Origin: Phenylobacterium sp.
GTDB taxonomy: Bacteria; Pseudomonadota; Alphaproteobacteria; Caulobacterales; Caulobacteraceae
DNA: 64,000 nt
Assembly (NCBI RefSeq): GCF_025351295.1
Contig: NZ_JANXWD010000115.1
Span: forward strand, 51,666 to 115,665
Reading direction: 5' to 3'
Both the position numbers and the translations under genes were made by a program. Within the stretch, counting starts at the first letter, position 1, and each line of letters opens with the position of its first letter. Under the pieces are notes generated by a model. That model was given only the letters and a program-made list of their open reading frames with translations. It had not been told where the DNA came from and ran no database searches. This document shows, piece by piece, positions 39,615 to 50,359 of this stretch.

Positions 39615-41174
39615 TTGTCCATCGATCTATTGCCGCTCCTGGCGCCGATCGCGCTTGTGCTCAGCGCGATCGTCGGCTTCGCAGGCCGCGGGCGCCGCCC
39701 CCGGATCGCACTGCGCGTGGCCGAAGGCGCGGCGCTGGCCGTCATGGCGATCGCCATCACCTCGGCGCTGTTGCTCATCCTGCACGGACCGGCGGACAGC
39801 CGCCTGGCCGGACTGAGCGGCGTGGGGTTTTCCGTCCGGCTCGACGCGCTCAGCGTCGCGATGAACCTCCTGGTCTCGTTCATCGGCTGGGTCGTGGTCC
39901 GCTATGCCGGGACCTATCTGGACGGTGAGGCACGGCAGGGCGCGTTCACCGGCTGGCTCTGCATGACCCTGGCGTCGGTGCTTCTCATGGTGGTTGCGGG
40001 CAACCTGGCGCAGCTCGTTCTGGCGTGGATCGCCACCAGCCTTTGCCTGCACAGGCTCCTGCTGTTCTATCCGGACCGCGTGGCTGCGCAACGCGCCGCG
40101 CGCAAGAAATTCATCACCGCGCGGCTGGCCGACGTCGCGCTGATCGTCGCCGCCGTGATGCTGACGGTCGCCTATGGCAGCACGGATATCGCGGCGATCC
40201 TGAGCGCCGCCCGCCACGGAACCGGCGGCGGCCTGGCCATGGTGGCCGCCGGCCTGCTTGGGCTGGCGGCGCTTCTAAAGTCTGCGCAGTTTCCGACGCA
40301 CGGCTGGCTGACCGAGGTGATGGAAGCGCCCACGCCGGTCTCGGCGCTGCTGCATGCCGGTGTCATCAACGCCGGTGGCTTCCTGCTGATCCGCTTTGCG
40401 GACGTCATGCTGCTGGCCCCGGGGGTCCTGGCGGTCCTCGTGCTGACCGGCGGCTTGACCGCCCTGTTTGGCGGGTTGGTCATGCTGACCCAGCCGGCGG
40501 TGAAGACCTCGCTGGCCTGGTCCACCGTCGCCCAGATGGGCTTCATGATCCTGGAGTGCGGACTGGGACTGTTCCCGTTGGCGCTGCTCCATATCGTCGC
40601 CCATTCGCTCTACAAGGCGCATGCGTTCCTGGCCTCCGGGTCCGCGGTCGAGACCATCGCCGCGAACCGCCGCCCCGGCCCGGTGGCCATCCCCAAGGCG
40701 GGCGCCGTCATGCGCGCCTTCCTGCTGGCGCTGGCGATCTATGCGGTTGTCGGGCTCGGTTTCGGTTTCCAGCACAAGTCGCCCCAGGCCATCGCGCTGG
40801 GCGCCATCCTGATCTTCGGCGTCGCCTATATGCTGGCGCAAGGCCTGGCGGATGCGGCGCCCAGGGCCCTGACCCGGCGCACCGTCGTCTACGCGGTCGC
40901 GACGTCGCTCGGCTACTTCGCCCTGCAGGCGCTCGCCGTGTGGCTGACCGCCGGGCTGCTGCCGCCGGCGCCGCCGCCAGGTCCGTTGCAATGGGCGCTG
41001 ATCGTGCTGGCGGTCACGAGCTTCGGCCTCGTGGCCGTGGTCCAGGCCATGTTCCCGCTGTGGGCCTATCACCCGGCCGCCGCGGGGCTACGGGTGCATC
41101 TCTCCAACGGCTTCTACGCCAATGCGGTGTTCGACCGGCTGCTCGGCGGCTGGCGCCTGCGCAACCCAGCCTGA
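39615..41174 (+). CDS. dabB: DabB-like proton-conducting membrane subunit (NuoL/MrpA-related)
   Basis: [57 protein letters not shown]...[39 protein letters not shown] start proposed at 39615. Confidence 0.88.
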   Translation: MSIDLLPLLAPIALVLSAIVGFAGRGRRPRIALRVAEGAALAVMAIAITSALLLILHGPADSRLAGLSGVGFSVRLDALSVAMNLLVSFIGWVVVRYAGTYLDGEARQGAFTGWLCMTLASVLLMVVAGNLAQLVLAWIATSLCLHRLLLFYPDRVAAQRAARKKFITARLADVALIVAAVMLTVAYGSTDIAAILSAARHGTGGGLAMVAAGLLGLAALLKSAQFPTHGWLTEVMEAPTPVSALLHAGVINAGGFLLIRFADVMLLAPGVLAVLVLTGGLTALFGGLVMLTQPAVKTSLAWSTVAQMGFMILECGLGLFPLALLHIVAHSLYKAHAFLASGSAVETIAANRRPGPVAIPKAGAVMRAFLLALAIYAVVGLGFGFQHKSPQAIALGAILIFGVAYMLAQGLADAAPRALTRRTVVYAVATSLGYFALQALAVWLTAGLLPPAPPPGPLQWALIVLAVTSFGLVAVVQAMFPLWAYHPAAAGLRVHLSNGFYANAVFDRLLGGWRLRNPA

Positions 41175-41193
41175 CCGGCCCGGAGAACGGATC

Positions 41194-43662
41194 ATGACCA
41201 CCCCAAAGGCTCCGTGCGCGGGCGCCACCGTGCATCTTGAGGTCGCCGCCGATCGCGCCGCCAGGTCGGTCCCTCCGGCCTGGCCGCTGGCGTCCAGCGT
41301 CGCGGTCAACCCGTTCCTGGGCCAAGCCCATGAAGGCCTGGCGCAGGTCGCCGCGCGCCTGGAACGGGTGGCGGGCGTGTCCGTCACCATGCCGCGAGCC
41401 TGGCGCCAGGCGCGGATCGACAGCGGCGCGATCACCGACGACGACCTGTCGGAGGCCTTGGCCTGCGCCCCGATCGCCCTTCGCCCGGCGGATGTGGCCG
41501 CGCTGAAGTCCGCGGCGCTGGTCGCGCGGCCTGACGCCAAGGCGACGCCGACCGTCGCCGACCTTGCCGCGGAGGCCTCCGGAATCGACTGGCCGGGCCT
41601 GATCGCCGAGCGCTTCGGGGGCTGGGCGGCGGGCTACTTCGACGAGGGACAGGCGCTCTGGGTCCCGCCGCGCGGCGCGAGCGCCTATGGCGCCTGGCGC
41701 GCTGTCTCGACGCATGATCTGACGCCCGAGATCGCAGGCCTCGCCGGCTTCGCGACCTTCGTTTCGGAGGCGCCGGAGGCTGCGCGCGACGCGCTCGCGA
41801 GCGCGGTGTCGCGCCTGTCGCTCCCGCCGGAGACGCTTGAAACCTATTTCCACCAGCTCCTGATGACGCTCGGCGGCTGGGCGCAATTCGCCCGCTATCG
41901 GCTCTGGCAAGCCGACCTGTCGGGAGGCGCGGACGCGACCCTCACCGACTTCCTGGCGATCCGGCTGATTTGGGAAGCAGCCCTGTTCGAAAGGTATGCG
42001 GACCGGATCGGGGCCCGGTGGCGGACGGTGGTGGCCCTGCATGCCTCGCCGGTCGCGCCGAGCGCCGATCACGCGGTGGACGCCATCCTGCAGGAGGCGG
42101 CGGAGCGCGCCGCGCAACGGGCGCTGGCCGAAACCCTCGCGGCGCCACAGACGATCGCGACGCGCACCCGCCCGGCGCTGCAGGCCGCCTTCTGTATCGA
42201 CGTGCGCTCGGAAGTGTTCCGGCGGGCGCTGGAGTCCGTGCATCCGGATATCCGGACGCTCGGATTCGCGGGCTTCTTCGGGCTGGGGACGTCGCACAAG
42301 CGATTTGCCTCCGACCTGCCTGAACATCGGCTGCCCGTGCTCCTGAACCCAGGCCTGGCCACCTGCTCGGGCGGGCCGGCCGTCGCCGCGGCGGATCGGT
42401 CGGCGCGCGTCAAGGCGCGCGCCAAGCGCGCCTGGGGCCGCTTCAAGGTGGCCGCCGTGTCGTCCTTCGCCTTCGTCGAGGCAACGGGACCGGTACATGC
42501 GGTGAGTCTGTTGCGCTCGGCCTTGGGCCTCGATGGCGTAGCGCCGCCCAACGATCCCGCGCCCCGCCTGGATCCCGCACTCGACCTCGACACGCGGACC
42601 CGGGCGGCCGAAACCGTCTTGCGGGCCATGTCCCTGACCTGCGACTTCGCGCGGCTCGTGCTCCTGGTCGGGCACGGGGCAAATGTGGTCAACAATCCCC
42701 ATGCCAGCGCGCTGCATTGCGGCGCGTGCGGCGGCTATTCCGGCGAGGTCAATGCGCGGCTGCTGGCCGGGCTGCTGAACGATCGGGAGGTGCGCGACGG
42801 CCTGGTTTCCCGCGGCCTGGCAATTCCGGACGACACCCTGTTCCTCGCTGCGTTGCACGACACGACCACGGACGCGGTGACGCTCTACGCGGCCGATCGC
42901 TTGTCTCCTGCGCATGACCCGGATGTGCGCCAGGCGAAGGTGTGGGCTGAAGCCGCGGGCGCCATCGCAAGGGCGGAACGGGCCTTGCGGCTGCCCGGCG
43001 CCGCGGGCGAACGGAGCCTCGCTCGGCGCAGCCGGGACTGGTCCGAGATCCGGCCGGAATGGGGGCTTGCGGGCTGCCAGGCGTTCATCGCGGCGCCCCG
43101 GCGCCGCACGGCCGGCAAATCCCTCGAAGGCCGCGCCTTCCTGCATGACTACGACTGGACGCTCGACCGGGACTTCAGCGTGCTGGAGTTGATCCTGACC
43201 GCGCCGGTGGTCGTGGCGAGCTGGATCAGCCTGCAGTACTACGGGTCCACCGTCGCCCCGCAGGTGTTCGGCGGCGGCAACAAGCTGCTGCACAACGTCA
43301 CCGGCGGGATCGGCGTCGTCGAAGGCAACGGCGGCCCGATACGCGCGGGCCTTCCCTGGCAGTCGGTCCATGACGGCGAGCGCTACGTCCACGACCCGCT
43401 TCGGCTGTCAGTCTGCATCGAGGCGCCGCGCGAAGCGATGACCGAGGTGCTGCGGCGGCATCGGGACGTTCGCGCGCTGTTCGAGAAGCGCTGGCTGCAC
43501 CTGTTGGCGCTCGATGAGAGCGGTCGGATGGCCTGGCGCTACGCCGGCGACCTTCAATGGACCGCGATGAGGACCGTCAGCGGCCCGCCTGGCGATCCCT
43601 GCGCAGGCTCCGAGGTGGGGACCGCCGACACCGAACCGTCGGCCGAGGGCGGCGGCCACTGA
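41194..43662 (+). CDS. dabA: DabA-like DUF2309 inorganic-carbon transporter subunit
   Basis: [18 protein letters not shown]..., [40 protein letters not shown]; beta-CA-like Cys/His/Asp residues; directly after dabB-like gene. Confidence 0.9.
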   Translation: MTTPKAPCAGATVHLEVAADRAARSVPPAWPLASSVAVNPFLGQAHEGLAQVAARLERVAGVSVTMPRAWRQARIDSGAITDDDLSEALACAPIALRPADVAALKSAALVARPDAKATPTVADLAAEASGIDWPGLIAERFGGWAAGYFDEGQALWVPPRGASAYGAWRAVSTHDLTPEIAGLAGFATFVSEAPEAARDALASAVSRLSLPPETLETYFHQLLMTLGGWAQFARYRLWQADLSGGADATLTDFLAIRLIWEAALFERYADRIGARWRTVVALHASPVAPSADHAVDAILQEAAERAAQRALAETLAAPQTIATRTRPALQAAFCIDVRSEVFRRALESVHPDIRTLGFAGFFGLGTSHKRFASDLPEHRLPVLLNPGLATCSGGPAVAAADRSARVKARAKRAWGRFKVAAVSSFAFVEATGPVHAVSLLRSALGLDGVAPPNDPAPRLDPALDLDTRTRAAETVLRAMSLTCDFARLVLLVGHGANVVNNPHASALHCGACGGYSGEVNARLLAGLLNDREVRDGLVSRGLAIPDDTLFLAALHDTTTDAVTLYAADRLSPAHDPDVRQAKVWAEAAGAIARAERALRLPGAAGERSLARRSRDWSEIRPEWGLAGCQAFIAAPRRRTAGKSLEGRAFLHDYDWTLDRDFSVLELILTAPVVVASWISLQYYGSTVAPQVFGGGNKLLHNVTGGIGVVEGNGGPIRAGLPWQSVHDGERYVHDPLRLSVCIEAPREAMTEVLRRHRDVRALFEKRWLHLLALDESGRMAWRYAGDLQWTAMRTVSGPPGDPCAGSEVGTADTEPSAEGGGH

Positions 43663-43703
43663 CTCGGTGAGGTCGAAGCCGGGCCCCGTCTGGCCCTCAG
43701 GCG

Positions 43704-44783
43704 CTACATTTTCAGGGGCGTGAGGTAGCCGGTGAGTTCCAGGTAGCCGCGCCCGTCCGGCGCGCTGACCGCCCCTTCCCAGTAGACGGGGCCGCCGGCG
43801 CGGCGGCTGTCGAGCTCCTGGTCGTCGAACATCGGCGTGAGACGCCACCGGCGCGGGCCGCTCTTGAGCGTCAGGGTCAGCGTGCGGGCGACGGGGTAGT
43901 CAGCCCCCGTCCGGGGCGAACGCCAGCGGCGATCGGTCGCGAAGGTGACGGCCGCGCGGCCGAGGGGTTCCGGGACGCCGCCAGCGGGACGGTACGAGCC
44001 GCCGGACCAGATGGCGCGGCCGCCGGCGTCGCGGATCTGGAAGGCGGTCAGCGCCGCGCCGTCCTGCAGGTTCAGGCCAACCCAGTCCCAGCCCACGGCG
44101 GTTGGATCGAGCAAGGTCGAGGACCATTCGCGGTCAAGCCAGGCCTCGCCGGTGACCGGCGCGCGGTGGCCGTTTCGCAGGACCGTGCCGGTCACCATCA
44201 GGTGCGGGACCGAATAGTAGTAGCTCGCCTGCTGCGGCTTCGGCCCCTTCTGGCTGTAGCCCGCCAGCCCCTGCGGGAGCGGCGGCTGGGTGGGGGCGAG
44301 CGTCAGGTCGAGGGCGAAGTCGTGGCCGGCGACGTGGGTTCGGTAGCGGCCGTCCGGGCCACGCTGCAGCGTCCAGTCCTGCAGGGTCAGGTCGGTATCG
44401 CCCACGGCGGCTTGCGCCAGGCCGAAGCCGGCTCGGGCGATGCGCTGGTCATGCAACAGATGCTTGACGGTCGGATCCGATAGGGCGGCATGCGCGAACA
44501 GGATCTGCCTGGGCGCGAAGGCGCTGGGATTGGCGGGATCGACCGCGGGACGGGTGCGGAAGAAGGTGACCTGGAAGCCGAGCTCCTGGCGGTCGGCGCC
44601 GCGCAGCCATCCGGTGACATACCACCACTCGGTGCGGAATTGCGGGTGCGCGCCGTGATCGACGGGGAAGCTGAGCGCCGGCCCGGGGCGCACGGGCGGA
44701 TAGGGCGGGACGGCCGGCGTGGCGGCGGTCGTGAGGATGGCGGCGAGGGCGAGGAGCCGCTGGACGGCAGGGCGCATCACCAA
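43704..44783 (-). CDS. AttH/CrtC-domain lipocalin-like secreted protein
   Basis: FPVDHGAHPQFRTEWWYVTGWLRGADRQELGFQVTFFRTRP...GEAWLDREWSSTLLDPTAVGWDWVGLNL. Confidence 0.88.
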   Translation of the reverse strand: MVMRPAVQRLLALAAILTTAATPAVPPYPPVRPGPALSFPVDHGAHPQFRTEWWYVTGWLRGADRQELGFQVTFFRTRPAVDPANPSAFAPRQILFAHAALSDPTVKHLLHDQRIARAGFGLAQAAVGDTDLTLQDWTLQRGPDGRYRTHVAGHDFALDLTLAPTQPPLPQGLAGYSQKGPKPQQASYYYSVPHLMVTGTVLRNGHRAPVTGEAWLDREWSSTLLDPTAVGWDWVGLNLQDGAALTAFQIRDAGGRAIWSGGSYRPAGGVPEPLGRAAVTFATDRRWRSPRTGADYPVARTLTLTLKSGPRRWRLTPMFDDQELDSRRAGGPVYWEGAVSAPDGRGYLELTGYLTPLKM

Positions 44784-47329
44784 TCCTCGCGGACGGCGTT
44801 GACGGCGCTGGCGGCCGTCGCGCTGCGGCCCGACAGGACCGCGGTGCCGGCGGCGGCGGCGATCAGGGCCATGGCGAGGCTCCCCAGGAGCAGCCAGGGC
44901 AGGCGCGTCTCCATCGTCCAGTTGAAGGACTGCGGGTTGATCACATGGATGAGCACCTGGCTCATGGTGACGCCGAGGCTCAGACCCGCGGCGACGCCGA
45001 CGGCGCCCAGCAGGGCCCCCTCGATGGCCAGCATCGTCAGGAGTTGCCCACGCCGGACCCCGATGTGCCGCAACATCCCGAACTCCTTGGCGCGCGCCAG
45101 CGTCTGGGCCGAGAACGTCGCCGCCACCCCGCTCAGGCCGATGCCGATCGCGATGGCCTCCAGAGCGTAGGTGGCCGCGAAGCTGCGGTCGAAGAGCCGC
45201 AGGGCGATGGCGCGGATCTGTCGGGGCTGGGCGAAGCTGACCTCGGTCGCGAGGCCTGGGGGCAAGGTCTCGCGCAGCGCGCGCATCACGGCGGCGGGCG
45301 CCGCGCCGGGCTTGAGGTCGATGGCGGCTTCGCCACGGCCGGCGTCGCCGGTGAGCCGGGTGTAGTCAGTGTCGGTGATGGCGATCGCCCCGAACTGGCG
45401 GGCGTAGTCGCGCCAGATTCCGGCGACAAACACCGGCCGCGCCACGCCGCCCAGCGCCAGGGGGAAGGTGTCGCCGACGCGGCGGTCGTAGAGCCGCGCC
45501 ATGGGCTCGGAAAGCCAGACCGGGACCGCACCGGCGGGCGCGGCGCGGGTCCGGCCGAGGATCGGCAAGGTCCGCTCGGGATGCGCTGCGTCGATGGCGG
45601 TGGCGGTCAGTGCGACCGGCGGTCGGTCGGCGCGCAGTCGCAGCAAGGTCGTGCGGCGAAAACTGATGTGCGCCACGCCCGGCGCCGCGGCCAGGGCGCG
45701 CTGGGCGGCCCGGTCCAGCCCGGCGTCGGCGCTGTCGAGGCGAAGGTAGACGTCGGACGGCAGTATCTGGGTCAGCCAGCTCTCCACCGATCCGCGGAAG
45801 CTGGAGACCATGGTGGCCATGGCGACCATCAGGCTGACGCTGGCGACGATGCCGCAGAGCGCGACGGCGGCCTGCCCGGGCGCGCCCCAGAGACGCGCGA
45901 TGGCCAGCGCCAGCGGTGGCGCGGGCCTGGACAGATGCCGCAGCGGCGCGAGCAGCCTCCGCGCGAGCCAGGGCGTGGCGGCCACGCCGCCCGCCAACAT
46001 CAGCGCCATGGCGGCGTAGCCGGCCAGGGGCAGGCCCAGGATCGGCGGCGCCAGCGCCGCCGCGGCGCCCGCGCCCAACAGGCCGGCGCCGAGCGCGGGC
46101 GAAGGTCGGCGCTCGGGATCGATGACGTCGCCCGCCGTTTTCAGAGCGATGGCGGGCTGTGCGCGGCCGGCCTCCAAGGCCGGCAGAAGACTGCCGGCCA
46201 GGGCGACGGCGACGCCCAGGCCCATGAACACGGCGGCGGCGATCGGGGCGAAGGCGAGATGGGGATGCGATCCGGCGAAGACACCGCCACCGAGGTCGCC
46301 GCCGAGCAGTCGAAGGGCGAGGCCCGCCAAGCCGAAGCCGAGCGCGATTCCCAGGGCGGCGCCGCCAACGCCCACAGTGGCGCCTTCGATGAACAGCTGG
46401 GTCAGCAGGCCGCGCCGCGCGACGCCCAGGACCCGAACCAGCGCGAACTGCGGCCGCCGCAAAGTCACCGAAAGGGATTGGGCGGAGTAGACCAGGAAGC
46501 CTCCGGTCAGCAGGGCGACCATCGACAGCATCTCCAGGTTGACGCGGTAGGCGCGCGAGAGGCTATCGCTGCGCTGGGCGGCGTTGTGGGCGGTGACCAG
46601 CTCAGCGTCGGCGGGCAGGACCCAGCTCACCGCCGCCTCCACCGCCTCGCGGTTGGCCGCCGGGGCGAGCTTGAGATCGATGCGCTGCAGACGGCCAAGC
46701 TGGCCGAACCGCCATTGGGCGGCGGCAATATCGACGACCCCTAGCCCCTGGCCCTCGCCGGCGCCGGCCAGGGGCCCGGCGATGCGGAAGGTGGCGGTTC
46801 GCCCGGCGGCGGTCAGTGTCACGCTCTCTCCGGCGCGACGGCCAAGCGCGGCCAGCGCCGCGCGGGAGAGCGAGATCGTGTCCGCGTCGAACGGTGACGC
46901 CTGGCTACCGAAGGCCGCGCCGCTCACCGGGCTGGCGATGAGGCTGGGCGTGGCCTGCGCGGCGCGCAGGATGTCGACGCCCAGCAGCGTGATGTCGCGC
47001 GCGGCGCCATCGGCGCCTCGCGCGTCCAGCTCGACGACCGGGCTAGCGACGGCGACGCCGTCCAGCCGCGCGAGGATCGGGTAGAGCCCTTCGGCGAAGC
47101 CGGCGGCGGACACGCTGTGGACCTGCAGGTCGGCGTCCCCATTCACCGCTTGGAGGGCGCGCCCGAACTCGTCGAGCGCCGAGCGGTTGACCAGATGCAC
47201 CGCGAAGCCCAGCGCGACGCCGACCGCGATCGCCAGGATCGCCAGGACCACCCGGCCCGGCCGGGCGCGCCATTCGCCGGCGATCATCCAGCGCAGGACA
47301 AGGCCGCTCGGGCGCCCGTCAGCGCGCAT
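44777..47329 (-). CDS. ABC transporter permease, FtsX-type duplicated
   Basis: 850 aa with repeated FtsX-like modules; overlaps neighbours on both sides. Confidence 0.9.
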   Translation of the reverse strand: MRADGRPSGLVLRWMIAGEWRARPGRVVLAILAIAVGVALGFAVHLVNRSALDEFGRALQAVNGDADLQVHSVSAAGFAEGLYPILARLDGVAVASPVVELDARGADGAARDITLLGVDILRAAQATPSLIASPVSGAAFGSQASPFDADTISLSRAALAALGRRAGESVTLTAAGRTATFRIAGPLAGAGEGQGLGVVDIAAAQWRFGQLGRLQRIDLKLAPAANREAVEAAVSWVLPADAELVTAHNAAQRSDSLSRAYRVNLEMLSMVALLTGGFLVYSAQSLSVTLRRPQFALVRVLGVARRGLLTQLFIEGATVGVGGAALGIALGFGLAGLALRLLGGDLGGGVFAGSHPHLAFAPIAAAVFMGLGVAVALAGSLLPALEAGRAQPAIALKTAGDVIDPERRPSPALGAGLLGAGAAAALAPPILGLPLAGYAAMALMLAGGVAATPWLARRLLAPLRHLSRPAPPLALAIARLWGAPGQAAVALCGIVASVSLMVAMATMVSSFRGSVESWLTQILPSDVYLRLDSADAGLDRAAQRALAAAPGVAHISFRRTTLLRLRADRPPVALTATAIDAAHPERTLPILGRTRAAPAGAVPVWLSEPMARLYDRRVGDTFPLALGGVARPVFVAGIWRDYARQFGAIAITDTDYTRLTGDAGRGEAAIDLKPGAAPAAVMRALRETLPPGLATEVSFAQPRQIRAIALRLFDRSFAATYALEAIAIGIGLSGVAATFSAQTLARAKEFGMLRHIGVRRGQLLTMLAIEGALLGAVGVAAGLSLGVTMSQVLIHVINPQSFNWTMETRLPWLLLGSLAMALIAAAAGTAVLSGRSATAASAVNAVREDW

Positions 47330-48014
47330 GGCGGGCCGTCAAGCCCAGGGCCGACAGCACGAGGGTGCGATCGGCGATGGCGGCGGCGCGCTCGGAATGG
47401 GTCACGATCACCGCCGCCGCGCCGAGGTCGCGGACCTGGGCCTGGAAAAGGTCGAGGATCCGGTCTCCGGTCTCAAGGTCGAGGTTTCCGGTCGGCTCAT
47501 CGGCAAGGATCAGGGCCGGACGGTGGACGAGCGCCCGCGCGATGGCGATGCGCTGGAGTTCGCCGCCCGAGAGTTGTGCCGGAAAGGCCCCGCCTCGGCC
47601 GGCCAGGCCGACCTGGGCAAGCAGGCCCTTGGCGCGCGCGACCGCGTCGGCGCCGCGCGCGTGGGCGAGCACCAGGGGCAGCGCGATGTTCTGCGCCAGC
47701 GTCAGGTGCGGCAGAACGTTAAAGGCCTGGAACACGAAGCCGATGTTGTCGCGCCGCAGGCGTGTCCGGGCGTCGTCGTCCAGGCCGGTCAGACCGAGAC
47801 CGCAGACCGCGATCTCGCCGGCGTCGGCCGTGTCGAGGCCCGCGATCAGATTGAGCAGGGTCGATTTGCCGACGCCGGATTCGCCCATGATGGCGACCAC
47901 CTCGCCGGGAGACACCGTCAGGTCGAGGTCAGCAAACAGCCGACGCCCGCCCGGCACGGACTTCTTCAGGGCGGTGACCGCAAGGGCCGGAGGTTTCAGG
48001 GCGGAAGACACCAC
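47319..48014 (-). CDS. ABC transporter ATP-binding protein
   Basis: MGESGVGKSTLLNLIAGLD Walker A, LSGGELQRIAIARAL, LILADEPTGNLD. Confidence 0.95.
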   Translation of the reverse strand: MVSSALKPPALAVTALKKSVPGGRRLFADLDLTVSPGEVVAIMGESGVGKSTLLNLIAGLDTADAGEIAVCGLGLTGLDDDARTRLRRDNIGFVFQAFNVLPHLTLAQNIALPLVLAHARGADAVARAKGLLAQVGLAGRGGAFPAQLSGGELQRIAIARALVHRPALILADEPTGNLDLETGDRILDLFQAQVRDLGAAAVIVTHSERAAAIADRTLVLSALGLTARHAR

Positions 48015-48222
48015 GCTTCATAACGCAGCTTTGCACGCGAGCGTGATGCTCTGAGCCCGTACCCGACCCTTGTCTCGGCGCCGGGCCGCGATGGCGCGGC
48101 GCCAGGTCACAAACAGGTCGCAGAATTCGGCAAATCGACGCCAATTCCCGAACGCCTCTAACAAGTTTATTTCGTTGAACATCAAATTGTTGAAACGAAC
48201 TGACCTGAACTGAAACAGTAAA

Positions 48223-49446
48223 TCAGAGACCTAAGACCATCTTCGCCATGATGTTATGCTGGATTTCGTTCGAGCCCGCATAGATCGAGGTCTTGCGGTA
48301 GTTGAAGTAGTTGGGCGCGATGGTCGCGGCATAGTCCGGCCCGGCGCGGAAGGTGTTGCCGCCGGGCTGCAGCATCTCCCAGGTGTCGCGCACGAAAGGC
48401 TGGGCGTAGATGCCGGCCGCCTCCAGCGCCAGTTCGGTGATCGCCTGCTGCATCTGGCTGCCCTCCAGCTTCAGCATGGAGGAGACCGCGCCCATCGCGT
48501 CGCCGTTGGCGCGGCCGGCGAAGATCCGCAGTTCGGTGGCGTTCAGAGCCTCGACCTTGATCTCGACCTCGCAGAGCTTCCGGCGAAAGTCGGGGTCGTC
48601 GATCATCGCCCCGCCCCGGTCCGCGCGTTCCAGGTTGGCGATCGTCTTCACCTTGCTCATCTGGGCCGACAGCCCCGGCGCGTAAGCGTTGCCGCGTTCG
48701 AACTGCAGCAGGTACTTGGCGTAGGTCCAGCCCACGCCCTCCTCGCCGATCCGGTTGCTCATCGGCACGCGGACGTTGTCGAAGAAGGTCTCGTTGATCT
48801 CCTGCTCGCCCTCGGCCGGGCCATCCAGCGTCGGGATCGGCCGGATGGTGATGCCCGGCGTGCGCATGTCGATCAGCAGGAAGGAGATACCCTTCTGGCG
48901 GATGTCCTCGTTGGAGGTCCGCACCAGGCAGAACATCCAGTCGGCCCATTGCGCCAGGGTCGTCCAGGTCTTCGAGCCGTTAAGGACATAGTGGTCCCCG
49001 TCCCGCTCGGCCTTCAGGGCCAGGGAGGCGAGGTCCGAGCCGGAGCCCGGTTCGGAATAGCCCTGGCACCACCAGACGTCGGTGCTGAGGATCCTGGGCA
49101 GGTGCTGCGCCTTCTGTTCCGGCGTGCCGAAGGCCATCACCACCGGCGCACACATCCGCAGGCCCATGTTCGAGGTCGAGGGCGCGCCGGCCAGGGCCAT
49201 CTCCATGTCGAAGGCATACTTCTGGCCCAGACTCCAGCCGGTACCGCCGTATTCGGCCGGCCAGTCGGGCGCGATCCAGCCCTTCGCGCCCAGGCGCTTC
49301 AGCCAGCGGACCTGGGCGGCCTTGTCGAGGTGGTTATTCTTGGACTGGGCCAGCTTGGCCCGCATGTCGTCGTCGAACGCCTCGGCGATGAAGCCGCGCA
49401 CCTCCGCACGGAAGGCCAGGTCCTCAGGGGCGAAGTCCAGGTCCAT
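48223..49446 (-). CDS. Acyl-CoA dehydrogenase
   Basis: WWCQGYSEPGSGSDLASLALKAERDGDHYVLNGSKTWTTLAQWADWMFCLVRT; C-terminal YAGSNEIQHNIMAKMVLGL. Confidence 0.95.
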   Translation of the reverse strand: MDLDFAPEDLAFRAEVRGFIAEAFDDDMRAKLAQSKNNHLDKAAQVRWLKRLGAKGWIAPDWPAEYGGTGWSLGQKYAFDMEMALAGAPSTSNMGLRMCAPVVMAFGTPEQKAQHLPRILSTDVWWCQGYSEPGSGSDLASLALKAERDGDHYVLNGSKTWTTLAQWADWMFCLVRTSNEDIRQKGISFLLIDMRTPGITIRPIPTLDGPAEGEQEINETFFDNVRVPMSNRIGEEGVGWTYAKYLLQFERGNAYAPGLSAQMSKVKTIANLERADRGGAMIDDPDFRRKLCEVEIKVEALNATELRIFAGRANGDAMGAVSSMLKLEGSQMQQAITELALEAAGIYAQPFVRDTWEMLQPGGNTFRAGPDYAATIAPNYFNYRKTSIYAGSNEIQHNIMAKMVLGL

Positions 49447-49452
49447 GGCGAG

Positions 49453-49746
49453 TCAGCCGACGCCGTCGAGGTATTCGACGTCCGGGCGGCCGGCCAGCAC
49501 GGCGGCGAACTTCGGCCCGGCGGCCTTGAAATACGCCGTGCCGCCGTGGTGGGTGACCGCGTCCTGGTCCGTGTAGAGTTCGAGCACCTTGTAGGTGTTG
49601 GGCTCGGCCCGGCTCTTGGTCAGCTGATAGGCCAGGTTGCCCGGCTCATTGGCGCGCACCTGCATGGCCAGTTCGGTGAAGAAGGTCTCGAACTCGTCGG
49701 CCTTGCCGTCCTGGATCTTGATCGTCGCAACGATGCCAATGGTCAT
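49453..49746 (-). CDS. Antibiotic biosynthesis monooxygenase (ABM) domain protein
   Basis: IGIVATIKIQDGKADEFETFFTELAMQVRANEPGNLAYQL...LELYTDQDAVTHHGGTAYFKA. Confidence 0.92.
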   Translation of the reverse strand: MTIGIVATIKIQDGKADEFETFFTELAMQVRANEPGNLAYQLTKSRAEPNTYKVLELYTDQDAVTHHGGTAYFKAAGPKFAAVLAGRPDVEYLDGVG

Positions 49747-49827
49747 CCCGTTCTCCCAACGCTTGTTTGAACGGACGGTAGAGGCGCGCGCGAAGGCGGG
49801 CAACCCCACGCCTCTACAACGGATGTC

Positions 49828-49954
49828 ATCCCGGTTTCGCGGCACGCGAAAACCGGGACCCACGAGCGCCAGGGCCGGCGCCGCGGCGATCGGGACCGGC
49901 AAGCGGAGCTTATGGGTGGATCCCAGTCTTTGGCTGCGCTAAAACCGGGATGAC
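49828..49954. repeat. REP-type palindromic intergenic element
   Basis: TCATCCCGGTTTCGCG...AAAACCGGGACCCA ... TGGATCCCAG...TGCGCTAAAACCGGGATGA. Confidence 0.8.
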
Positions 49955-49974
49955 ACGGTGTTTTGGAGTGGGCG

Positions 49975-50265
49975 CTAGCGGCGCTCGTTCCAGCCGGTGG
50001 CGACCCAGTGGTGGCCGCCCAGGTGGCGGGCTTCGATGACGTCGCTGTCGCGGCGCCGCGCGCGGACCGTGCGGCGGGCGCGGAGCGCCAGGGCGGCGAA
50101 GCCCAGCAGGGCGGAGGTCATCAGGGCGATGACGGCGACGGTGGCGGCGGCGAACACCGCCAGGATCGCACCCACGATGACCGCGGCGATGGTGGCGAGG
50201 CCGGCGGCCAGGGCGGCCAGACTGCTCAGGGTCGAACCCTGGTTCGCGGCGAAGTCCTTGACCAT
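49975..50265 (-). CDS. Small membrane protein, unknown function
   Basis: MVKDFAANQGSTLSSLAALAAGLATIAAVIVGAILAVFAAATVAVIALM; SD-like sequence upstream. Confidence 0.65.
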   Translation of the reverse strand: MVKDFAANQGSTLSSLAALAAGLATIAAVIVGAILAVFAAATVAVIALMTSALLGFAALALRARRTVRARRRDSDVIEARHLGGHHWVATGWNERR

Positions 50266-50359
50266 GGAGGCTCCTAGAGGGCGTCCCGTGAAGTGCTTAT
50301 CTCAGCACGCCGGTTCCCGGCGTCAACCACAACTGCGGCAAAGGGCGATTTTGCGGCGC

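Noticed and set aside
41014-43392. 792-aa minus strand ORF opposite dabA
   Set aside because: Antisense shadow; the + strand has clear DUF2309 motifs and the minus translation is R/G/Q-rich without domains.
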